Origin: Methylobacterium platani
Lineage (GTDB): Bacteria; Pseudomonadota; Alphaproteobacteria; Rhizobiales; Beijerinckiaceae
Length of the DNA stretch: 64,000 nt
Assembly (NCBI RefSeq): GCF_001653715.1
Contig: NZ_LWHQ01000074.1
Coordinates: forward strand, 16,387 to 80,386
Direction of reading: 5' to 3'
This document shows positions 58,773 to 64,000 of the stretch, piece after piece. Within the stretch, counting starts at the first letter, position 1. Every line of letters starts with the position of its first letter. Both the position numbers and the translations under genes were made by a program. Under the pieces are notes generated by a model. That model was not told the origin of the DNA and searched no databases. It was given only the letters and a program-made list of their open reading frames with translations.

Positions 58773-59894
58773 TCAGCCGATCTTCTCGCTCCGGCCGCCG
58801 TGCACCCGGCTGATCTGGATGGCGCTCGACGCGCTGGCGTGCTCGTCGAACGTCACCTCGCCGCCGGCGAGCTGGAACGTCCGGACCCGCATCAGCTCGG
58901 CCAGCAGGGTCTCGCCCGTCACCGGCGTCCCGGCCCGTTCCAGGCCCTGCGCTAGCATCGCGAACAGCATCAATCCATTGTAGTAGTTGAGGGCGTAGGT
59001 GACCGGCTCGGCCTTGTACTTGGTGCGCCAGCCCTCCACGAAGCGCTTGATCTTCGGTTCGTTCGAGGCCCAGTCGGCGGCTTGGCCGGTGAAGATCATG
59101 CCCTCGCTCTCCGGCTGTGCGACGATCGACGGCAGGTTGCCGACGGAGTAGGTCACGAATTGCTGCGTGATGCCGTTATCGCGCAGCTGCTTGGCCATCT
59201 GCGAGAGCTGCGTGCCGATCGGAGTCGCGAAATAGATGGCGTCCGGTTTGACGTCGCGCACGCGCGCGGCGATGGCTCCGAATTGCTGCTGCGTCGGCGG
59301 CACGCTGAAGGCGCCGACTAGAGTGCCGCCCTGCTTCGGCAGTCCGGCCGCGAACTCCTGGTTGATGCTCTGCCCGAGAGGATCATCGACGTAGATGAGG
59401 GCGACGCGTTTCAGCCCCTCCTTCGCGAGCCAGGGCAAGATGACCGTGACCTCCTTGTTGGCGAGCGGAATGATGTTCACGAAGTAGGGCGAGAGGGTCG
59501 CGAGGTCGGGGCCGACCCCGCCACCATTGATCATGACGACCTTGTTGCGGCCCCCGATGGGCGCCGCCGCTTTCGATACGCCGGTGAAGCCGAGGAGGAC
59601 GTAGGACGCCTTGTCCACGGTCGCGAGGCGCGTCATGCCGACTGCGCCGCCCTGCGGCGTCGCCTGGCTGTCCTGGCTGCGGAGCTCGATCGGGCTCATC
59701 AGCATCCGGTCGGCGGTGATGTGATCGAGGGCGAGCTGGACCGCGTTGGTGTAGAGCGTCCCGAACTCGGCGTTGCTGCCGGACATCGGAAACAGGGTGC
59801 CGACGACGTGGCTCTGCGTCTGGGCGAAGGCGCGCCAGGCGGCAAGCGTCGCGGCGCCCGATGCGAGGAAAGTACGGCGCTTCATCATGAGCAT
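58773..59894 (-). CDS. Branched-chain-type ABC substrate-binding protein (LivK-like)
   Basis: The 373-aa exported protein begins MLMMKRRTFLASGAATLAAW with a basic-then-hydrophobic signal peptide ending near RAFAQ. The mature part (HVVGTLFPMSGSNAEFGTLY, LGFTGVSKAAAPIGGR, PYFVNIIPLANKEVTVILPW, VALIYVDDPLGQSINQEFAA) is a type I periplasmic binding protein of the Leu/Ile/Val family, which also binds aromatic and other carboxylic acids. It leads the transporter genes in the catabolic operon, so it probably recognises the pathway substrate. Start may be ATG 59885. Confidence 0.88.
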   Translation of the reverse strand: MLMMKRRTFLASGAATLAAWRAFAQTQSHVVGTLFPMSGSNAEFGTLYTNAVQLALDHITADRMLMSPIELRSQDSQATPQGGAVGMTRLATVDKASYVLLGFTGVSKAAAPIGGRNKVVMINGGGVGPDLATLSPYFVNIIPLANKEVTVILPWLAKEGLKRVALIYVDDPLGQSINQEFAAGLPKQGGTLVGAFSVPPTQQQFGAIAARVRDVKPDAIYFATPIGTQLSQMAKQLRDNGITQQFVTYSVGNLPSIVAQPESEGMIFTGQAADWASNEPKIKRFVEGWRTKYKAEPVTYALNYYNGLMLFAMLAQGLERAGTPVTGETLLAELMRVRTFQLAGGEVTFDEHASASSAIQISRVHGGRSEKIG

Positions 59895-60020
59895 TTCCCC
59901 TTGTTTTTTATGTCGATCGGCTCCGCCCAGCCTCGTCCGCCGGGACGGTCGCCGGTCCGGCGACGCGGAAGACGCTTCACCTAGTCCCGGGCGGGATCGC
60001 GTGGTGCGATCCCGCCCGCA

Positions 60021-60683
60021 TCACGATGCGGGCGAAAGCGTCGCCTCGGTCAGTTCCTGAAGGTCGTCCAGGGTCAGGCCCGGCACCATGTCGAGGACGC
60101 GGAAGCCCTCCGGCGTGACGTCGAGGACCGCGAGGTTGGTGTAGACCCGCGCCACGGCGCCGATGGCGGTGAGCGGGTAGGAGCAGGCGCGCACGAGGCG
60201 CGGGCGGCCCTCCTTCGTGGTGTGCTCCATGGCGACCCAGAGCCGCCGGGCGCCGACGGCGAGATCCATTGCGCCGCCGACCGCCGGCGCCATGTCGTTC
60301 TCCGAGGTGGCCCAGTTCGCGATGTCGCCGGTCTCGGCCACCTCGTAGGCGCCGAGCACACACAGATCGAGATGGCCGCCGCGGATCACCCCGAAGCTGT
60401 CGGCGTGATGGATGTAGGAGCCGCCCGCGCGCAGGGTGACATATTGCTTGCCGGCATTGATCAGCCACGGGTCGACATGCGCCGCGTCGGGCGCCGGTCC
60501 AATGCCGAGGATGCCGTTCTCGGCGTGAAAGATGACCTCGCGCTCGACCGGGACGTGGTCGGCGACGAGTGTCGGCACGCCGATGCCGAGATTGACGTAC
60601 CAGCCTTCCGGGATGTCGCGCGCAATGCGCGCCGCCATCTCGGTGCGGCTCAACGGGGTCCAGCTTGCGGTAGGTCGGGACAT
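60021..60683 (-). CDS. 3-oxoacid CoA-transferase-type subunit B
   Basis: The 220-aa CoA-transferase family I subunit B has the catalytic-Glu motif EVIFHAENGILGIGPAP, followed by VTLRAGGSYIHHADSFGVIR, GGHLDLCVLGAYEVAETGDI and TKEGRPRLVRACSYPLTAIG. It begins 13 bp after subunit A. The pair would transfer CoA from succinyl-CoA or another donor to the pathway acid, the usual activation step. It is followed by the ABC transporter and CoA-oxidation genes. The exact acid is unknown. Confidence 0.9.
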   Translation of the reverse strand: MSRPTASWTPLSRTEMAARIARDIPEGWYVNLGIGVPTLVADHVPVEREVIFHAENGILGIGPAPDAAHVDPWLINAGKQYVTLRAGGSYIHHADSFGVIRGGHLDLCVLGAYEVAETGDIANWATSENDMAPAVGGAMDLAVGARRLWVAMEHTTKEGRPRLVRACSYPLTAIGAVARVYTNLAVLDVTPEGFRVLDMVPGLTLDDLQELTEATLSPAS

Positions 60684-60696
60684 CGCACGCTCGCTG

Positions 60697-61377
60697 TCAG
60701 AGAACCGGGTCGCCGTGGGGCAGATGCACCACGCGGTCGACGAAGATGCCGGGCGTCACGACCGTCTCTGGATCGAGCTCGCCGAGCTTTGCGATGTGCT
60801 GGGTTTGAACAATGGTCAGGCGGCCCGCCATTGCGACCACCGGGTTGAAGTTGCGCCCTGCCGCCCGGTACCGAAGATTGCCCCAGCGATCCGCCTGCCA
60901 AGCCTCGACCAGCGCGACGTCGCCGGGCAGGGCATATTCGAGTACGTGGGTGCGGCCGCCGATCTCGCGGGTTTCCTTGCCCTCGGCGAGGCGCGTTCCG
61001 ACGCCGGTGGGCGTGAAGAAGGCCGGCACGCCTGCTCCGGCCGCGCGCATGCGCTCGGCGAGCGTGCCCTGAGGAACGAGTTCTAGCTCTAACCGACCTG
61101 CCCGGTAGAGGCTCTCGAAAATTGTAGAGCCAGCGATGCGAGGAAAGCTGCAGATCAGCTTACGCACACGCCCGGCCTCGAGGAGCCGCGCCAGGCCAAC
61201 CCGGCCGTAGCCGGCATTGTTGGCGACGACCGTTAGGTCCTTCGCACCGGTCTCAATCAATCCCTCGATCAGGTGGGTGGCTTGGCCGACGGCCCCGAAC
61301 CCGCCAAGCAAGATGGTCGATCCATCCTCGATGCCGTGCAGCGCGTCGACGACTGAGGCGACGAACTTATTGATCAT
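60697..61377 (-). CDS. 3-oxoacid CoA-transferase-type subunit A
   Basis: ATG 61377 gives 226 aa: MINKFVASVVDALHGIEDGS, ILLGGFGAVGQATHLIEGLI (GGFG motif), TVVANNAGYGRVGLARLLEA, FFTPTGVGTRLAEGKETREI and GRNFNPVVAMAGRLTIVQTQ. This is subunit A of a family I CoA-transferase (PcaI/ScoA type). It is the first gene of the minus-strand operon and lies 224 bp from the divergent IclR gene. Together with subunit B it would activate the imported acid as a CoA thioester. Confidence 0.9.
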   Translation of the reverse strand: MINKFVASVVDALHGIEDGSTILLGGFGAVGQATHLIEGLIETGAKDLTVVANNAGYGRVGLARLLEAGRVRKLICSFPRIAGSTIFESLYRAGRLELELVPQGTLAERMRAAGAGVPAFFTPTGVGTRLAEGKETREIGGRTHVLEYALPGDVALVEAWQADRWGNLRYRAAGRNFNPVVAMAGRLTIVQTQHIAKLGELDPETVVTPGIFVDRVVHLPHGDPVL

Positions 61378-61524
61378 GTCGGCACGCCACCGGCTCGATG
61401 CACGCGAGGGCGCTCGCGCTCCTCGTAGTGCCACAGACGGGTGGGCACGATGCCCTATGGAATGCATCGACTCGCAATGCTGCTGCCCTCCCCAGGATCG
61501 ACCGCCGTCGCGGAATGTCCGCTG

Positions 61525-61542
61525 TACGGACAATTGTTCGTA
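61525..61542. promoter_or_regulatory. Palindrome in the divergent gap, candidate IclR operator
   Basis: TACGGACAATTGTTCGTA is a near-perfect 18-bp palindrome (8 of 9 pairs). It overlaps a second dyad, TGTCCG-CTGTA-CGGACA, at 61516-61532. IclR/PcaR-type regulators bind such dyads. It lies about 148 bp upstream of the CoA-transferase A gene and 60 bp upstream of the IclR gene. Confidence 0.55.
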
Positions 61543-61601
61543 TGATAGAACGCCAGTGGCAGGATGAAGTCAATCCTGGTGCAGATTGAAAGCGCACGAC
61601 C

Positions 61602-62456
61602 ATGTCACGAGGAACGCGAAGCGAAGGACGGGAGGGAGGCTCCGGCGCAGGGATGCCGCCCCTCGTGTCCGGTGAGGAAGGGCGGCGTGAGCCGGATTTC
61701 GTGGAGGCGCTGGCGCGAGGGCTGAAAGTGCTCGCGAGCTTCAGCCCCGAGCACGGGGGACCGCGCCGCGGACGGATGATCCTCTCGGAAGTGGCGGCGC
61801 GCACTGGGTTGAGCCGGGGGACGGCGCGGCGCCTGCTCCTGACGCTACGGTCGTTGAGCTACATTGATACAGATGGACGCTTTTTCTGGCTCACACCGAA
61901 GGTGCTGCAGTTCAGTAATGCCTACTTAAACCCGTTGGGCCTCGGCGATGCGGCCAAGGCAATCATCCGTGACGTGACCAACACGTTGAACGAGTCGTCC
62001 TCAGTCGGCGTTCTCGACGGACCGGACGTCGTCTATGTCGCCCGCTTCGAGGTTCGCAGGCTGTACTCGTCCGGGATCGATGTCGGCACGCGGCTGCCGG
62101 CCCATTGCAGCTCCCTCGGACGCGTACTGCTGGCATCTCTGCCGCATGAGCAGCTTCAGCACTGGCTTTCCCAGCATGAACTAAAGAAGCTTACGCCGAA
62201 AACTATTACAGATCTTTCGCGCTTTCACGAGGAAATTGCAAGGGTAAGAGGCCAGAAATACGCAGTCATTGATGAAGAACTCGAGATCGGGATCCGGTCG
62301 GTTGCCGTACCAATCGTAGGGCAATCCGGCCGCACTATCGCATCCCTCAATGCAAGCGCGTCGACGGCACGTATCAGCATCGATACGATAGCCAATGTTT
62401 TTGTGCCACGATTGCACGCCGCAGCCGGAGATCTTTCCGTCGTCATGGATTGGTAG
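61602..62456 (+). CDS. IclR-family transcriptional regulator
   Basis: The 284-aa protein has an N-terminal winged helix (FVEALARGLKVLASFSPEHG, LSEVAARTGLSRGTARRLLL) and the IclR effector domain (GVLDGPDVVYVARFEVRRLY, RLPAHCSSLGRVLLASLPHE, YAVIDEELEIGIRSVAVPIV). This set matches the PcaR/PobR branch, which usually controls aromatic-acid pathways. It is divergent from the CoA-transferase genes, with a palindrome in the gap, so it most likely controls the whole minus-strand operon. The ligand is unknown. A Ser/Gly-rich N-terminal stretch precedes the HTH. Confidence 0.9.
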   Translation: MSRGTRSEGREGGSGAGMPPLVSGEEGRREPDFVEALARGLKVLASFSPEHGGPRRGRMILSEVAARTGLSRGTARRLLLTLRSLSYIDTDGRFFWLTPKVLQFSNAYLNPLGLGDAAKAIIRDVTNTLNESSSVGVLDGPDVVYVARFEVRRLYSSGIDVGTRLPAHCSSLGRVLLASLPHEQLQHWLSQHELKKLTPKTITDLSRFHEEIARVRGQKYAVIDEELEIGIRSVAVPIVGQSGRTIASLNASASTARISIDTIANVFVPRLHAAAGDLSVVMDW

Positions 62457-62716
62457 TCGATGACCGCGAGAGCAGCTGCGTCTTTCATCGATCGACCCTG
62501 GAGCAGGCCTCAGCAAAACTCGCATATGCAACACGTGAACTCGGTGCAGATTTCGGCAACACTGGATCGTGTGGCTTGACGTGTGGAGCTGAGGCTCGTC
62601 CACAACGGTGCGCGGCATGACGGACTACACGTGCGAAGGAGATGCTCATCGTTGCCCGGGGGAGCGGACTTTCAGGTGTGGGGCGTCGTCACTGGGCTCC
62701 CCCGTACGTTTTAGCC

Positions 62717-63130
62717 ATGGAACTGCAGATCTTCCTGCGGCCGCGGGTGCCCGACCTCGAACCGAAGGTCCAGTTCCACGACTTCGGAGACGCCATCAGC
62801 TGCGGCGCGTGGCGCCTCCTCGCGGCACCCGAGGGTGCACCGCTGGAGGTCCGCGCACAGGCGTGGGTCGCTGACGCGCATGTTCCGGCCGGAGCCGCCT
62901 TGTCCCTGCCTCCGCTCCCGGCAACCGGGGCGGTTCGCCTGCTCCACGTCTTCGGCGGCGAAGTAGCGGTCGGCGACTTGGCGCTGCGGGGGGGCGAGAC
63001 GGCCTACCTGTCGGAGGATGGCGGAAGCACGGAGGCCCGATCCGATTCCGACCTTGTGCTGTTTGCGACGGAACCGGGCGCACCGGTCTTCCGGGGCGGC
63101 ATGTTCAGCGGAAACGTTCTTGCTCGATGA
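62717..63130 (+). CDS. Small cupin-like protein (pirin-type C-terminal-domain-like)
   Basis: ATG 62717 gives 137 aa. Features are MELQIFLRPRVPDLEPKVQF, WRLLAAPEGAPLEVRAQAWV, AVRLLHVFGGEVAVGDLALR and DLVLFATEPGAPVFRGGMFS ending GNVLAR. The VxVxGxxxVGDxxLxxGE pattern resembles the second cupin half of pirin/YhaK proteins, but the metal-binding first half is absent. Function unknown. It lies 260 bp after the IclR gene and just before the IS5-family element, which starts 8 bp after its stop. Confidence 0.55.
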   Translation: MELQIFLRPRVPDLEPKVQFHDFGDAISCGAWRLLAAPEGAPLEVRAQAWVADAHVPAGAALSLPPLPATGAVRLLHVFGGEVAVGDLALRGGETAYLSEDGGSTEARSDSDLVLFATEPGAPVFRGGMFSGNVLAR

Positions 63131-63137
63131 GAGGCTA

Positions 63138-64000
63138 AGAGCGCCTAACAGAACGGCACGATCGGTTCGGTTGGGCGTTGGGGTGGTATGGCTCGCCCGC
63201 TTCTCCCCGACGATCTCTGGGCTGCGATCGCCCCCCTTCTGCCGCCGCACCCGCCTCGCCCCAAGGGTGGGCGTCCCCGGGTGGACGATCGGGCTGCCCT
63301 GACGGGCATCCTGTTCGTGCTGCGCTCGGGCATCCCCTGGGAGATGCTGCCGGCCGAGATGAAGTGCGGCTGCGGCATGAGCTGCTGGCGCCGGCTGCGC
63401 GACTGGCAAGCTGCCGGCGTGTGGCGTCGCCTGCATCAGGTGCTGCTTGAACGTCTGCATGCGGCGGGCGAGATCGACTGGAGCCGGGCGAGCGTCGACA
63501 GCGCGAGCGTGCCGGCGAAAAAAGGGGGTCTGCCACCGGACCGAACCCGACGGATCGCGGTAAGGCGGGGACCAAGCGCCACCTCGTCACAGACGCGCGT
63601 GGCACGCCGCTCGGCCTCGTTCTGACCGGCGCCAACTGCCATGATAGCCCGCTGATGGCCCCGACGCTGGACGCTATCCCGCCTGTGCGCAGCGGGCGGC
63701 GGGGACGCCCGCGCCTGCGGCCCGACCAGCTGCACGCCGACAAGGCCTATGATGCCAGAGTGCGGCGGCAGGAGTGCCGGGCGCGTGGGATCACGCCGCG
63801 GATTGCCCGGCGCGGCATCGAGCGGAGCGACAAGCTCGGGCGGCATCGCTGGGTAGTCGAGCGCAGCCATGCCTGGTTCAACCGCGCCCGCCGTTTGCCC
63901 GTCCGCTACGAACGCCGCGCCGACATCTACGAGGCCTTCACATTCCTGCAGGCCAGCCTCATCACCCTCCGCCAGATCCAGCGGTTCTGTTAGGCGCTCT
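63138..64000 (+). mobile_element. Complete IS5-family insertion sequence (IS427-like)
   Basis: The element is bounded by a perfect 17-bp inverted repeat, AGAGCGCCTAACAGAAC (63138-63154) and GTTCTGTTAGGCGCTCT (63984-64000). The right repeat ends exactly at the last base of the window, so any target duplication on that side is not visible. It carries a transposase in two overlapping frames. Confidence 0.9.
63188..63993 (+). CDS. IS5-family transposase, two frames joined by likely -1 frameshift
   Basis: Frame 1 (63188-63625) encodes MARPLLPDDLWAAIAPLLPP, RVDDRAALTGILFVLRSGIP-WEMLP and WSRASVDSASVPAKK (first Asp region). Frame 2, one base back, continues to 63993 with HLVTDARGTPLGLVLTGANC, QLHADKAYDA (second Asp), HRWVVERSHAWFNRARRLPV (Glu) and YEAFTFLQASLITLRQIQR. 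The switch fits the A6G5 slippery run at 63518-63528, as known for IS427-type elements. The full fusion would be about 268 aa and complete. So it is probably a functional transposase made by programmed frameshifting. Confidence 0.88.

Noticed and set aside
1..64000. tRNA and rRNA genes
   Set aside because: I looked for TpsiC-like arms and rRNA-like stretches on both strands and found none that fold as tRNA or match rRNA.

Overview
The window looks like a GC-rich accessory segment, chromosome or megaplasmid, from a Methylobacterium-like alphaproteobacterium. I infer the host from codon bias, from the style of the integrases and insertion sequences, and from gene families I associate with that group. 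No rRNA, tRNA, replication or other core gene was found, so the host is not proven. Most of the sequence is metabolic or defence cargo separated by mobile-element scars.

Layout: (1) 0-9 kb is a defence stretch. It has an orphan NADAR-family protein, degraded small genes, an HNH protein, and a two-gene cassette of kinase-like/SF1 helicase plus phospholipase D-type nuclease that matches type I Mokosh. (2) 9-17.5 kb is a tartrate/malate catabolic cluster: tartrate (D-malate) dehydrogenase, a 2-hydroxyacid dehydrogenase, a winged-helix/VOC protein, D-tartrate dehydratase, DctA, a LysR regulator and malic enzyme. (3) 17.6-23.6 kb is the most interesting part. It is a ubiquitin-like conjugation operon: a 62-aa protein, a metallo-beta-lactamase-fold protein, a single-chain E2-E1-JAB protein and a four-TM protein. 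It is transcribed divergently from an XRE regulator coupled to an ImmA/IrrE-type protease. (4) 23.9-28.4 kb holds a zinc-ribbon protein, an ExoX-C-like protein, a phosphoribosyltransferase-like protein, a tyrosine integrase and a VapBC pair. (5) 28.4-32.4 kb is an IS graveyard: a complete IS1182-type element, a GNAT gene, an internally deleted IS3 element and a broken CobW-type GTPase gene. (6) 32.5-46.3 kb is cobalamin or corrinoid uptake. It has two cobalamin riboswitches, two TonB-dependent receptors, two FecCD-type ABC transporters and small accessory genes. The second ABC operon keeps only the last codons of its own receptor, next to a second tyrosine integrase. (7) 47.9-62.5 kb is one long minus-strand catabolic operon: LIV-type transporter, CoA-transferase, acyl-CoA dehydrogenase, enoyl-CoA hydratase, a half-size citrate-synthase-like protein and several hydrolases, with a divergent IclR regulator. 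(8) The window ends exactly at the right inverted repeat of an IS5-family element.

How the genes may work together: the tartrate cluster would import C4-dicarboxylates (DctA) and dehydrate or oxidise them to oxaloacetate or related acids, with malic enzyme feeding pyruvate. The catabolic operon resembles a CoA-dependent route. The acid would be activated by CoA transfer, oxidised, hydrated and cleaved by a lyase of the citrate-synthase fold, but the substrate cannot be read from the sequence. The E2-E1-JAB operon, its HTH/protease switch and the Mokosh-like cassette point to phage defence. The first has no recognisable ubiquitin-like modifier in the window, which makes it the best candidate for something poorly described.
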